Source: Kiloniellaceae bacterium
GTDB taxonomy: Bacteria; Pseudomonadota; Alphaproteobacteria; Kiloniellales; Kiloniellaceae
Direction: 5' to 3'
DNA length: 40,113 nucleotides
Assembly: GCA_021776195.1 (NCBI GenBank)
Contig: JAJFGK010000121.1
Location: 1-40,113, forward strand
Positions within the stretch are counted from its first letter, which is position 1, and every line of letters begins with the position of its first letter. The notes beneath the pieces were generated by a model that saw nothing but the letters and a program-made list of their open reading frames with translations, was not told the DNA's origin and made no database searches. Made by a program: the position numbers and the translations under genes. This document shows, piece by piece, positions 10,004 through 18,568 of this stretch.

Positions 10004-11245
10004 ATGATCGTAGGCGGCGAAGGGACGAGGTCGGCCAGTCCACATGTTCAGACATTGAGGGTGCCGAACCTCAGCGAGATCGACTTTCCGGCCCTGCGCG
10101 CCGAACGTCTGGCCCGGCTCCAGGCCATGATGGCCAAGCACGATATCCCGATCTGCCTGTTCTATAACCCCGGTAATATCCGCTATGCCACCGGCACCGA
10201 GGTCATGGGCGTCTGGACCGCCACCACACTGGCCCGCTTTTGCTTGGTGGCGGCCGAGGGCGCGCCGATCATGTTCGAGTACATGAACTCGATGCATGTC
10301 TCGCAAAAGCACGTGGCCGACGTGCGCCCTGCCAAGAGCTGGCAGTACGGCGCCACCCAGGGGCTGGAGCGGGCGCGGCGCTGGGCCGCCGAAGTCAAGG
10401 ACGCCATGGCCGAGCTTGGTTGCGCCGGGGCGCCGCTCGCCGTCGACAAGCTCGACGGCTACGGCTTCATGGCGCTGCAGGCCGAGGGAATTACGGTCAC
10501 CGACCCGAGCCCGGCGACGGTCGACGCGCGCGAGGTCAAGACCCCCGAAGAGGTCAAGCTGATGATCGTCAACGGGACCATCGGCGATGCCATGATGGCC
10601 GATTTCGAGGCGGCCATCCGGCCGGGCCTGCGCGAATACGAACTGCTTGCCGTCCTGAACGACTCGCTGTTCCGCCATCACGGCGAGTTCATGTTCACCC
10701 GCCTGATCGCCACCGGGACCAACACCAATCCCTGGATGTCCGAGGCCCACGACAAGCTCGTGCAGCCCGGCGATCTGGTCGGCATGGACACCGACGCCAA
10801 CGGCTACGAGGGCTATGTCATCGACTTTTCGCGGACCTTCCTCTGCGGCGACGAGGCCAAGCCCGGCCAGAAAGAGGCCTACCGCATCTCCTACGACTGC
10901 GTGAACGGGATGCGCGAGCTGATGAAGCCCGGCATGAGCTTCGAGGAATTCGGCCGCGCCGCCCCGCAGCTGCCCGAGGCTTACCGCAACGGGCGCTATG
11001 GTGCCATGTGCCACCAGGCCGGCCTGGAGGACGAAGGGCCGGGCATTCCCTATCCCGACGACAATCGCAAGGGCCAGGTGCGCTTTCCCGACCGCGAGAT
11101 CCAGGAGAACATGGTCTTCTGTCTGGAGTGCTATGCCGGCAAGGACGGTGCGCCCTACGGGGTCAAGCTGGAGGACCAGGTGCTGGTCACCAAGGACGGC
11201 GCCCTGCCGCTCATGACCTATCACTTCGACGCCAAGCTGTTGTAG
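10004..11245 (+). CDS. M24-family metalloenzyme, DddP-like (possible DMSP lyase or Xaa-Pro peptidase relative)
   Basis: The 413-residue protein has an N-terminal creatinase-like domain (about 25-175) and a C-terminal pita-bread domain. All five M24 metal ligands are present: Asp262 or Asp264 in the MDTD motif, Asp274, His337, Glu375 and Glu390. The wording around them (TNPWMSE, DTD, VIDFSRT, CHQAGLEDE, and KLEDQVLVT-x-DG) is closer to what I remember of DddP, the dimethylsulfoniopropionate lyase of roseobacters, than to ordinary aminopeptidase P. DddP uses the same fold to cleave DMSP to dimethyl sulfide and acrylate. M24 enzymes are diverse, so peptidase or other hydrolase activity stays possible. 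The gene stands alone; the start follows GGGAGAG. Confidence 0.82.
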   Translation: MIVGGEGTRSASPHVQTLRVPNLSEIDFPALRAERLARLQAMMAKHDIPICLFYNPGNIRYATGTEVMGVWTATTLARFCLVAAEGAPIMFEYMNSMHVSQKHVADVRPAKSWQYGATQGLERARRWAAEVKDAMAELGCAGAPLAVDKLDGYGFMALQAEGITVTDPSPATVDAREVKTPEEVKLMIVNGTIGDAMMADFEAAIRPGLREYELLAVLNDSLFRHHGEFMFTRLIATGTNTNPWMSEAHDKLVQPGDLVGMDTDANGYEGYVIDFSRTFLCGDEAKPGQKEAYRISYDCVNGMRELMKPGMSFEEFGRAAPQLPEAYRNGRYGAMCHQAGLEDEGPGIPYPDDNRKGQVRFPDREIQENMVFCLECYAGKDGAPYGVKLEDQVLVTKDGALPLMTYHFDAKLL

Positions 11246-11290
11246 GGGCAAGTTTTCTGTCGAGGAAGGTCCGCGGCCTTGCTGGAAAGA

Positions 11291-12418
11291 TCAGACCAGG
11301 GCGACGTGACCGTCGTCGACCAGGGCCCGCAGCATCGCCGCCGCCCCGACCTGCTGCGATACCGCCGTGGCGGAGAACCGGCCGTCAGCGACGTACTTAC
11401 CTTGGCTATAGTGGTTGGTGAAGCTCCAGAGATAGGGAGAAAGCACCTCCGGATGGAACTTGCGGTAACCCCAGCCGTTGTACTTCTCCAGTTTGTAGAG
11501 CACCGCGGGGATCGACCAGTCAGGCCAGCCGCTCAATCCGTCGAAGACCAGGGCATCGCGCGCGCTCTCCTCCCAGGTAAAGGGCGGCTGGCCGGTATCC
11601 GGCCGGCCCGCCGGCACCCGCGTCGTCCGGTCCGTAAGGGGATCTCCATTGTGCAGGTGCCTGTCGCTTCGGAAGCCGGATTCCATCCCGTGGATCAGGC
11701 CGATGACCCACCAGGGCACGCGGGTGCTTGTCTCGACGGCCACGTAGCGCGCCCTGCTATTCATGAGCAGCGCGCTGGCGGTGGCAACCTGGCTGGTTCG
11801 GTCCGACCGAACCACGGCGCTGGCGAAAAGCGCCGCATATTCCATGTAGAGCGGGTCGGGGACCGGAGACTCGGCAGCGGCCCTCGCCGTATCGCCGGTC
11901 GCGGCGACCGCCGTTGCAGCGAGCGCCGGGGCCAGCGCGGCGGGCGGGGCGGGCGGTCCCGGTGGATCGGCATCTGCCAAATCGGCCGCGGCCAAGTTTG
12001 ACGTGGGGCTGCTGCCGTCGCCAAGCGCCCGCGAGGCGTCGATCGCCTCTGCCTCGGATGCCCCGGCACTCGGCGCCGCTCCCGGCAACGGTGCACGGGC
12101 GACAACCTCGCTGGCAATCTCGGCCAGTACCGCCTTGGCCTTGTCGATCGTCTGATTCAGGCTGTCGCGGATCGGTTGCAAGGGGTCGGTGACGATGGCG
12201 TTCGAAACCGTCGTCAGGCGGGCCACCAGAAGGTTCAAGGCCGCGGTCCGGCCGTTGAAGTCGGCCCTTACCTCGTCCTTCCAGGCTCCCGTCAGCGCCG
12301 TGCGCGCGGCCTCGGCGTCGGCCCTTTCGGTGGCACTCGATCCCGAGAAATTGATGATTGCATCGAGCTGATTCACGCCGTCTACAAAAGCCCGTGCCGC
12401 ATCTTCATCGATAGGCAT
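11291..12418 (-). CDS. Lysozyme-family (COG5526-like) protein with unknown N-terminal domain
   Basis: The C-terminal part (about 190-375) matches the lysozyme-like family seen in phages and alphaproteobacteria: VPWWVIGLIHGMESGF (candidate catalytic Glu246), RHLHNGDPLT, VPAGRP, PPFTWEESA and a WGY-x-x-FHPE-x-LSPYLW-S segment. The family is thought to cleave peptidoglycan. Residues 1-110 are helical and unknown, and a Pro/Ala-rich linker (about 110-185) joins the parts. There is no signal peptide, so export needs another route. GGGAGGA precedes the ATG. The gene starts 15 bases after the lipoprotein stop, so the two form an operon. Confidence 0.8.
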   Translation of the reverse strand: MPIDEDAARAFVDGVNQLDAIINFSGSSATERADAEAARTALTGAWKDEVRADFNGRTAALNLLVARLTTVSNAIVTDPLQPIRDSLNQTIDKAKAVLAEIASEVVARAPLPGAAPSAGASEAEAIDASRALGDGSSPTSNLAAADLADADPPGPPAPPAALAPALAATAVAATGDTARAAAESPVPDPLYMEYAALFASAVVRSDRTSQVATASALLMNSRARYVAVETSTRVPWWVIGLIHGMESGFRSDRHLHNGDPLTDRTTRVPAGRPDTGQPPFTWEESARDALVFDGLSGWPDWSIPAVLYKLEKYNGWGYRKFHPEVLSPYLWSFTNHYSQGKYVADGRFSATAVSQQVGAAAMLRALVDDGHVALV

Positions 12419-12433
12419 GATCCAATCCTCCCG

Positions 12434-13654
12434 CTAGCTTCCGCCCAGGCCCAGCAAAATCGACGACGCCGCGCTGAAGCCGGCGCGCGAGCGGACCGCG
12501 CCGCTCTCGATCTCAAGGCCCAATCGCACGAGCCGTTCGGCCCGTTCCAGGTTGTCGACCGGTCGAACGGCGGCTTCTCCAACCGCGTCGAGATAGCTGC
12601 CCGTCTGATTGATCAGGCCAACGTATGCGCCGAGCCGCGTGTGGTAGTCGACCAGCGCCGCCTTGAGTCCGGTATGCTGGACCGCCAGCGATTTCAGGCT
12701 ATTGATGCGCAGTTCGATCGCCGAGAGCAAGGCCGCGTTCAGCGCATCGCCTTGTATCTGGGTGACCAGTTTCTCCTCGAGGTGCGCCGGATTCAGCGAG
12801 CGTCCCAAATCGTTCAGGCTTTTCTCCAGACCGACCAGGCGATCGTGTTCCGGGCCGCTGTCGGGGCGTTTGACCTGGGCGGTGGCTCCTTGGATCGTCC
12901 TTACCTCGGCGGCGAAGGATTTGCCCAGCGCACTCACCCTTTCGACGTAGACGAGGTGCTGTGCGGCATAGAACGCCCTGGTGTCGGCTTTCAAGACAGC
13001 GTAGATCCCATCCAGGATCGGCAGGCAGGTGGCCGCGCCCAGCTCCGTCGTCAGCGCATCCTTGGCGGCGGTCCGCCGCGCGGTGCAGTCACCGGAGCTT
13101 GGCGGCACCGTTGCGGCCTGCAGGGCGTCGCGGAATTCCCTGGCGCTGCGCGCCTTTTCCAACTGACCGGCAAGCGTACCGATGACGCCGCCGGCACCGG
13201 CAGCCGCGGGAAAGGCGCTGCCGATCAAGCTGACGAGCGAGCCGATACGGGCCTGAACGGCCTCGTAGCTGCCGCCTTCTGCCAGGAAAAGCATCTTCGC
13301 GCTGTAGTCCCGCAGCACCGCGACCGCGGCCTTGCGCGCCTGAATCGCCGGGTCCGCGTTGCCCTCGAAAGCCGATGGATCGAAGACCAAGGGAACATCC
13401 GGCTTAGCCGCATTCGGTTGAAAATCTATGGCGGCCTGATAGTCGGCCAGCAGTGCCAGGGTGGTCTGGTTGACCTGTTCGGCTGCGTCGGAGTAGCTGC
13501 GAAACTCTGCCACCGGAGCGGCTGCGCAGCCTGCGAGCCCGAGCAGCATCGCGGCCGCCAGGGCCAACCCGACTTCGCGCCAAACGCGCAGGTCGCGGAC
13601 TCCACCCGTCCCGTGATCGATAACTGCCTTAAAACGCGTGCCATTTTTGGTCAC
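12434..13654 (-). CDS. Predicted lipoprotein of unknown function
   Basis: A GTG start at 13654 is supported by GGGAGGG upstream. A hydrophobic signal ends in the lipobox LLGLAGC (Cys43), so the 406-residue protein should be lipid-anchored in the inner or outer membrane. The rest is mostly helical, with a Gly/Ala-rich hydrophobic stretch near 143-165 (SAFPAAAGAGGVIGTLAG) and a few cysteines. I do not recognise the family. It heads an operon with the lysozyme-like gene, which suggests a joint role at the cell wall, possibly in membrane-anchored presentation or control of that enzyme. A perfect CRP-type palindrome lies about 170 bases upstream. Confidence 0.72.
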   Translation of the reverse strand: MTKNGTRFKAVIDHGTGGVRDLRVWREVGLALAAAMLLGLAGCAAAPVAEFRSYSDAAEQVNQTTLALLADYQAAIDFQPNAAKPDVPLVFDPSAFEGNADPAIQARKAAVAVLRDYSAKMLFLAEGGSYEAVQARIGSLVSLIGSAFPAAAGAGGVIGTLAGQLEKARSAREFRDALQAATVPPSSGDCTARRTAAKDALTTELGAATCLPILDGIYAVLKADTRAFYAAQHLVYVERVSALGKSFAAEVRTIQGATAQVKRPDSGPEHDRLVGLEKSLNDLGRSLNPAHLEEKLVTQIQGDALNAALLSAIELRINSLKSLAVQHTGLKAALVDYHTRLGAYVGLINQTGSYLDAVGEAAVRPVDNLERAERLVRLGLEIESGAVRSRAGFSAASSILLGLGGS

Positions 13655-13821
13655 GATGCCCTCCCACCGAGAAAATTCGGACGTTATGGTATGATTTACT
13701 CGCCCAGAATGTAATTGCTAATTGCTGTCGCGGCACGACCATCGCTTGCGCCAGCGACCCGTCGAGAAAGTCTCAACCCGTGATCGAGGCGGCGATTAGT
13801 TTGCGCTGAAAAATGTCGAAG

Positions 13822-13843
13822 GGCTGTGATATGTGTCACAGCC
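13822..13843. promoter_or_regulatory. Perfect extended CRP-type palindrome
   Basis: The core TGTGATATGTGTCACA is an exact TGTGA-N6-TCACA match, and the dyad extends to GGCTGTGA-N6-TCACAGCC with no mismatch. It lies about 170 bases upstream of the lipoprotein/lysozyme-like operon and is the best candidate operator for it. Confidence 0.6.
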
Positions 13844-13878
13844 GGTCACTGGCACTGAATTGCACGGCGACAGGGGAT

Positions 13879-13904
13879 GGCGATCCGCCCGAAGGCGGAT
13901 CGCC
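13879..13904 (-). terminator. Perfect hairpin with UUCG tetraloop on the minus strand
   Basis: An 11-bp perfect stem (GGCGATCCGCC / GGCGGATCGCC) closes a 4-base loop that reads UUCG in minus-strand RNA, a very stable C(UUCG)G tetraloop. It lies 47 bases after the carbonic anhydrase stop. There is no clear U tract, so it may end transcription weakly, protect the 3' end, or be a dispersed palindromic repeat. Confidence 0.45.
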
Positions 13905-13950
13905 CCCCTCGTCCTCTCCCCCCGGAAGTAGTTGGAGAGGGGATCGGTTG

Positions 13951-14760
13951 TCAGTCGTCGGCTTCGCTCACCTCGCGGCCGTTGAGCGGCTGCACCGGGC
14001 GGGCATTGCCCAGCGGGAAGTCGTCGTTGCCGAAAAAGAGCGCGCCGAACTGGTCGATCTGGGCGGGCGAGACCTCGATCGATTCGTTCAGCACGAACCA
14101 ATTGACGCCTTCGGAGCAGGGCGGGGTCGTCAAGGAGCCGCTGTAGGCAAAGTATTCCTCCCGGTCCTCGGGCAGAAGATCGGTCGCGTCGACCTCTTCC
14201 AGCTCCACCTCGACTTCGCCTTCCGCGGCCGGCATGTTGTCGAAAATCGGCGCGATGAAGTCGCTGAAGTCGCCCTCTTCGATCAGCACGCCGACGACGG
14301 CCAACTCGACATTGTCGCCGCTGCCGCGGGCATGAACCAGATGGCCTTCCATGGGGAAGGTGCTGCCTTCCAGGTCGTGCTCGCTCGGAATATGGAAGTG
14401 AAACTGCAGCAGGCCGAATGTCTTGCCGCCCACGGTGATGCTGCTGCCCGGCTCGTACTCGACCTCGACGGTGTGGCTGTTGTTGATGATTTTCAGCGGA
14501 GTCGCATGGTAATCGAAAGCGATTGCCGTCAGGTCTTCGTTTTCCTCGGCATCATCGATGTCGATCGGCGACTGCGACGTTCCGGCGGCGCACCGTGGGA
14601 AGGCGATGTTGCCATCGGCATCTTCCAGCGTGCCCCAGAATTCGGCGCCAATCGAGCCATGGTAGCCCCACTCCACCTCGGCGGCCGCGGCCGACCCGGC
14701 GCCGAGCAGAGCGACAATTGCGGCCGATGCCAGCCAGTTAGCGGGTTTTCCCTTGCGCAT
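13951..14760 (-). CDS. Periplasmic alpha-type carbonic anhydrase
   Basis: The 269-residue product has a signal peptide (cleavage near AGSAAAA) and the full alpha-carbonic anhydrase pattern. It includes QSPIDI, the zinc ligands His121 and His123 in QFHFHIPSEH and His140 in EGHLVHA, and the gatekeeper segment SLTTPPC. Cys57 and Cys215 can form the conserved disulfide. The enzyme interconverts CO2 and bicarbonate in the periplasm. The ATG at 14760 is preferred over an upstream one at 14856 because AGGGAG precedes it and it opens the signal peptide. The gene appears monocistronic. The mature protein is rich in Asp and Glu, as in marine or salt-adapted periplasmic enzymes. Confidence 0.95.
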   Translation of the reverse strand: MRKGKPANWLASAAIVALLGAGSAAAAEVEWGYHGSIGAEFWGTLEDADGNIAFPRCAAGTSQSPIDIDDAEENEDLTAIAFDYHATPLKIINNSHTVEVEYEPGSSITVGGKTFGLLQFHFHIPSEHDLEGSTFPMEGHLVHARGSGDNVELAVVGVLIEEGDFSDFIAPIFDNMPAAEGEVEVELEEVDATDLLPEDREEYFAYSGSLTTPPCSEGVNWFVLNESIEVSPAQIDQFGALFFGNDDFPLGNARPVQPLNGREVSEADD

Positions 14761-15152
14761 GTCGGTCGCTCCCTTTTGCGGTTTTGTGTCTTTCGACGAT
14801 GTCGTGGGGTCGATGGTTGCTGCGCCCTTCGATATACTTGTGATAGAAAAGATCATTATCCTAAACGTGGGGTGGTTTTATGGAGCTGGGCTGAAATCAC
14901 AGATTTAAGTTTCATCCAAGGCGCAGTCTTAGATAAGACCGAATGAAAAGCCGGCTTATTCCACGAAAATGGAACCGCTTGGCATTCTTTTCCCGGGTGG
15001 CCCTATGCGATGGGTCGCGCGCCTTTGCGTTAGCCAATTGCAGTTCCGCCACACTAGATCCAAAACTGCCAAAAACAGTGCGTCTGGCAATCTAGGGGGA
15101 CCTCAGTCTATCGTGCGGCGGTAGATCCGAATTCACCTTGGGAAGGGTACGA
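14761..15152. other. Divergent intergenic region
   Basis: About 390 bases separate the carbonic anhydrase gene (minus) from the Asp-box protein gene (plus). A Fur-box-like dyad lies near 14842-14860. No other clear signal or coding sequence is seen. Confidence 0.4.
14842..14860 (-). promoter_or_regulatory. Weak Fur-box-like sequence upstream of carbonic anhydrase
   Basis: On the minus strand GATAATGATCTTTTCTATC agrees with the classical 19-bp Fur consensus at 14 positions by eye, mostly in the outer arms. It lies 82 bases before the carbonic anhydrase start. The inner part is poor, so this may be chance or a site for another metal regulator. Confidence 0.25.
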
Positions 15153-18100
15153 ATGAGCAATTCCTCCGGCGCACCTATCGCCGCGCAATCTTGCCGAAAT
15201 GAAGCCCTCTTGTCCGCCTCGGCGCTCAAATGGCGATGCATTGGCCCGCCGCGCGGCGGACGGGTGGTCGCGGTTGCCGGCGATCCGGCGGACCCCATGA
15301 CCTTCTACTTCGGCGCTTGCGCCGGTGGGATCTGGAAGACGACGGACGGCGGCACCTATTGGGAATGCGTCACCGACGGATTTCTTGGATCGTCCTCGGT
15401 CGGCGCCCTGGCCGTCGCGCCTTCGGATCCGAACGTGATCTATGCGGGCATGGGCGAGACGACAATCCGCATAGACGTCTCTTATGGAGACGGACTCTAC
15501 CGCTCGAGCGATGCGGGACGGACTTGGGACCACCTGGGCCTGGGCGAGACCCGTCATATCGGCGAGATCAGGATACATCCGCGCGACCCGGACAGGCTCT
15601 ATGTCGCGGCGCTGGGCCATGCCTTCGGGCCCAACCCGGAACGCGGGGTCTATCGCTCGGGGGACGGTGGGAAAAGCTGGGATCTGGTGCTCCACGAGAG
15701 CGATCGCGCCGGCGCGATCGACCTCGCGATGGACCCGACCAATCCGCGCATTCTCTTCGCCGCGACCTGGGAGGCGCATCGCCACACCTGGACGCTGTCG
15801 TCGGGCGGGCCGGGCTGCAAGCTCTACCGGTCGACGGATGGCGGCGATAGCTGGGTTGAGATCGGTGCGAACCCGGGATTTGCCGCGGGCCTGCTCGGCA
15901 AGATCGGCGTGGCGGCGGCGCCGACGGCAGGGCGCATCTGGGCGCTGGTCGAGGCCAAGGACGAGCAGGCGGGACTTTACCGGTCCGAGGATTACGGCGA
16001 GACCTGGAGCCAGGTCAGCCCGAACCGCGATCTCATTCATCGCCCCTGGTACTACACCCATGTCTTCGCCGATCCGGTGGATGCGGACACGGTCTATGTC
16101 ACCAATTACCAGATGTGGAAATCCACCGATGGCGGGCGGAACTTTCACGAGATCACCACGCCCCATGGCGACAATCACGATCTCTGGATCGATCCGGCCA
16201 ACAGTCGGCGCATGGTGCAGGGCAACGATGGCGGCGCGAATGTCAGCTTCAACGGCGGCCGCACCTGGTCGACGATCTACAACCAGTTGACGGCCCAGTT
16301 CTATCGCATGGATGTCGACGATCAGTTCCCCTACCGCGTCTATGCGACCCAGCAGGACAATACCTCGATCAGCGTTCCCAGCGCCACGGAATGGGGTGCG
16401 ATCACACTGGGCGACTGCGATTTGCCCGGCACCGGCGAAAGCGGATTTATCGCCGTCCATCCGGACGACCCGAACATCGTCTATATCGGGGCAGTCGGCT
16501 CGTCGCCCGGCGGCTCCGGCGCGCTGCAGCGCTATGACCACCGGACCCGGCAAACCCAACTGGTCAACGTCTGGCCGGAAGAGGCGACGGGCATCGCGCC
16601 CAAGGACCTGCGCTACCGCTTTGCCTGGACCTTCCCGATTCTGTTCTCGCCGCATGACAGCGGGATACTCTATGCCGGCGGGAATCACGTTTTCCGCAGC
16701 CGCGACGAAGGCCACAGTTGGGACGAGATCAGCCCCGATCTGACCCTGCGCGATGAAAGCAAGCTTGGCTATTCGGGCGGACCGCTCACCGGCGACAGTG
16801 CCGGGGCCGAGACCTATGCAACGCTTTCCACGCTGATCGAGTCGCCGCACCGACGGGGAGAGCTCTGGGCCGGCACCGATGACGGATTGATCCACGTGAG
16901 CCGCGACGACGGCGCCAACTGGGAAAATGTCACGCCGCCGGACATGCCGGACTGGGCCTACGTCGGCTCGATCGAGGCCTCCGCCCACGACCCCGACACG
17001 ATCTATGCGTCCGCCACCTGTTTCAAACACGACGACTACCGGCCCTATCTCTACCGCACGGGCGACAGCGGTCGCACCTGGACCTCGTTGAGCGGCAGCT
17101 TCCCGCAGACCGAGATCACCCGTGTGCTGCGGGCCGATCCCGACCGCCGCGGGCTGCTGTTTGTCGGCACCGAGACCGGGATCTATGCCTCGCTGAACGA
17201 CGGCGCGGACTGGACCCGCATGACCGGGGGACTGCCGGTCGTGCCGATCTACGACCTGAAACTGAAGCATGGCGATTTGATCGCGGCCACGCACGGGCGG
17301 TCGTTCTGGGTGCTGGACGATCTCTCGCCGCTGCGCCAGATCGGTCATGCCCAAGCCGGGCCCGCCTTGGTCGCGCCGCGCCTGTCCCGGCGCTTCACCC
17401 TGACCTGGGGTGTCGGATTGGACTGCGGCGACGGCGTGAACTACAGCCCCTCCTTCGGCATCAACGGGTCCAGCTACAACGTCGTCGGCGCCGATGGGCG
17501 GACAACGCGCCGGCATCTGGACGTGGGCGAGAATCCCCCCAACGGCGTCGTTCTCTCCTACTGGCTCGATACCGAACCGGAGACCCCGCTCTCGCTGGTC
17601 ATCACGGACCGGGACGGCCGGGAGGTTCGCCGCTTCTCCAGCGCGGCGGAGGAGGCCCCGGACCTGCGTCTGCCGGCGGCGCCCGGCCTCAACAGGTTTG
17701 TCTGGGACATGCGCTGCAAGGCGCCAGAGCCGTTCGACGAGAGCCTGGTGAGGCGGAAGTATCAGCCGTTGGCGAAATCCGATCCGGCCGCCGGCCCGAG
17801 CGTGCCGCCGGGATCCTATCGAGCGGCCCTGGAGGCGGACGGGGCGGTCATGAAGGTCGCGGTGGAAATCGCGAAGGACCCGCGCCTGGAGACCGACCAG
17901 AGCGCCTTCGACCGGCAGTTTGCGTTGGCGTCGCGGTTGAACGAATCGCGCTCGGATCTTCGCCGGTCGGTCAACGGACTGCGTCGCCTGCGCCGGGAGA
18001 TGGAGGCGCTGGCCCGGCGCCTGCCCGAGGAGGCCGGCTCCCTGCCGGACCGCATCGCGGCCATCGGCGCGAAGCTCGGCGCCATCGAGGAGACCCTGGT

Positions 18101-18350
18101 CGACGTGCGGCGCGAGACCCCGCGCGATGTGCTGCGCAACCCCGCGCGCCTCGACGATACGCTGGGGCAGCTCGCCTGGACGGTGGCGATGTCGGATACC
18201 GCGCCGGCAAGCCAGGTGATCGCGGTCGCCGAGGAGGTGATGCAGGAAGTGGCCAGCCGGACCGCGGCCTATGCCGCGGTGCTCGCCGAAGATGTGGCCG
18301 GGCTCAACGCCGCGGCCAAGGCGGCGGACCTTCCCGCGATTGCCGTGTGA
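15153..18350 (+). CDS. Large Asp-box (BNR/VPS10-like) beta-propeller protein
   Basis: The 1065-residue protein carries about eleven Asp-box motifs of the type S-x-D-x-G-x-x-W between roughly residues 60 and 700, for example KTTDGGTYW, RSSDAGRTW, RSGDGGKSW, RSTDGGDSW and RSRDEGHSW. Such repeats form one or two beta-propellers, as in sortilin/VPS10 and sialidase-like proteins (COG4447 type). The C-terminal about 200 residues are helical and charged, preceded by a beta-rich segment. No signal peptide is visible from the ATG at 15153, which has GGAAGGG upstream. The function is unknown; related proteins are often annotated loosely as glycosyl hydrolases. An MFS gene follows, originally about 8 bases after the stop before a MITE inserted. 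Confidence 0.88.
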   Translation: MSNSSGAPIAAQSCRNEALLSASALKWRCIGPPRGGRVVAVAGDPADPMTFYFGACAGGIWKTTDGGTYWECVTDGFLGSSSVGALAVAPSDPNVIYAGMGETTIRIDVSYGDGLYRSSDAGRTWDHLGLGETRHIGEIRIHPRDPDRLYVAALGHAFGPNPERGVYRSGDGGKSWDLVLHESDRAGAIDLAMDPTNPRILFAATWEAHRHTWTLSSGGPGCKLYRSTDGGDSWVEIGANPGFAAGLLGKIGVAAAPTAGRIWALVEAKDEQAGLYRSEDYGETWSQVSPNRDLIHRPWYYTHVFADPVDADTVYVTNYQMWKSTDGGRNFHEITTPHGDNHDLWIDPANSRRMVQGNDGGANVSFNGGRTWSTIYNQLTAQFYRMDVDDQFPYRVYATQQDNTSISVPSATEWGAITLGDCDLPGTGESGFIAVHPDDPNIVYIGAVGSSPGGSGALQRYDHRTRQTQLVNVWPEEATGIAPKDLRYRFAWTFPILFSPHDSGILYAGGNHVFRSRDEGHSWDEISPDLTLRDESKLGYSGGPLTGDSAGAETYATLSTLIESPHRRGELWAGTDDGLIHVSRDDGANWENVTPPDMPDWAYVGSIEASAHDPDTIYASATCFKHDDYRPYLYRTGDSGRTWTSLSGSFPQTEITRVLRADPDRRGLLFVGTETGIYASLNDGADWTRMTGGLPVVPIYDLKLKHGDLIAATHGRSFWVLDDLSPLRQIGHAQAGPALVAPRLSRRFTLTWGVGLDCGDGVNYSPSFGINGSSYNVVGADGRTTRRHLDVGENPPNGVVLSYWLDTEPETPLSLVITDRDGREVRRFSSAAEEAPDLRLPAAPGLNRFVWDMRCKAPEPFDESLVRRKYQPLAKSDPAAGPSVPPGSYRAALEADGAVMKVAVEIAKDPRLETDQSAFDRQFALASRLNESRSDLRRSVNGLRRLRREMEALARRLPEEAGSLPDRIAAIGAKLGAIEETLVDVRRETPRDVLRNPARLDDTLGQLAWTVAMSDTAPASQVIAVAEEVMQEVASRTAAYAAVLAEDVAGLNAAAKAADLPAIAV

Positions 18351-18358
18351 GCGTCTTA

Positions 18359-18566
18359 GAGCCCGACCGAAAAGAAATTGTTTTGGATCAATGTGTTAAA
18401 GACACTCTCCGTCCGCTTTTGTCATTGCCGGGCTTGACCCGGCAATCCAGGGATTGCACGGTCTTTGCCATTCCTGGACCCTCGGGTCGAGCCCGAGGGT
18501 GACAGTAAATAAACGGGCAATTCCTGTAGTCCTTTGAAATCACTCACATCATTTTGAGTCGGACTC
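18359..18566 (-). mobile_element. IS5-derived MITE with TTA target duplication
   Basis: This 208-bp non-coding element is bounded by imperfect terminal inverted repeats (GAGCCCGACCGAAAA at the left; GAGTCCGACTCAAAA read inward from the right). It is flanked on both sides by TTA (18356-18358 and 18567-18569), the 3-bp TNA-type target duplication of the IS1031/IS5 group. The right end, read on the minus strand, continues with TGAGTGATTTC and AAGGAC like the left end of the IS5 fragment at 31161. It carries no transposase, so it would need one in trans. Confidence 0.75.
18419..18505. repeat. REP-like double palindrome inside the MITE
   Basis: Two short palindromes face each other: GCCGGGCTTGACCCGGC and CTCGGGTCGAGCCCGAG, separated by about 40 bases. 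The wording (TTGCCGGGCTTGACCCGGCA) is the common dispersed palindrome of alphaproteobacterial genomes. Confidence 0.65.
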
Positions 18567-18568
18567 TT

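Larger units (their letters stand above)
13655..13950. other. Intergenic region with CRP-type site and hairpin
   Basis: About 300 bases lie between the carbonic anhydrase stop and the lipoprotein start, both on the minus strand. The region holds a stable hairpin near the anhydrase end and a CRP-type palindrome nearer the lipoprotein. No coding sequence is supported. Confidence 0.5.

Noticed and set aside
9965..11251. Minus-strand open frame of 428 codons opposite the M24 gene
   Set aside because: All M24 metal ligands are on the plus strand; the minus frame shows no family features.
12176..13714. Plus-strand open frame of 512 codons opposite the lipoprotein gene
   Set aside because: The minus strand has a lipobox, ribosome site and operon spacing; the plus frame does not.
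15108..17516. Long minus-strand open frame of 802 codons opposite the Asp-box gene
   Set aside because: The plus strand has eleven Asp-box motifs and a good start; the minus frame is compositional shadow.
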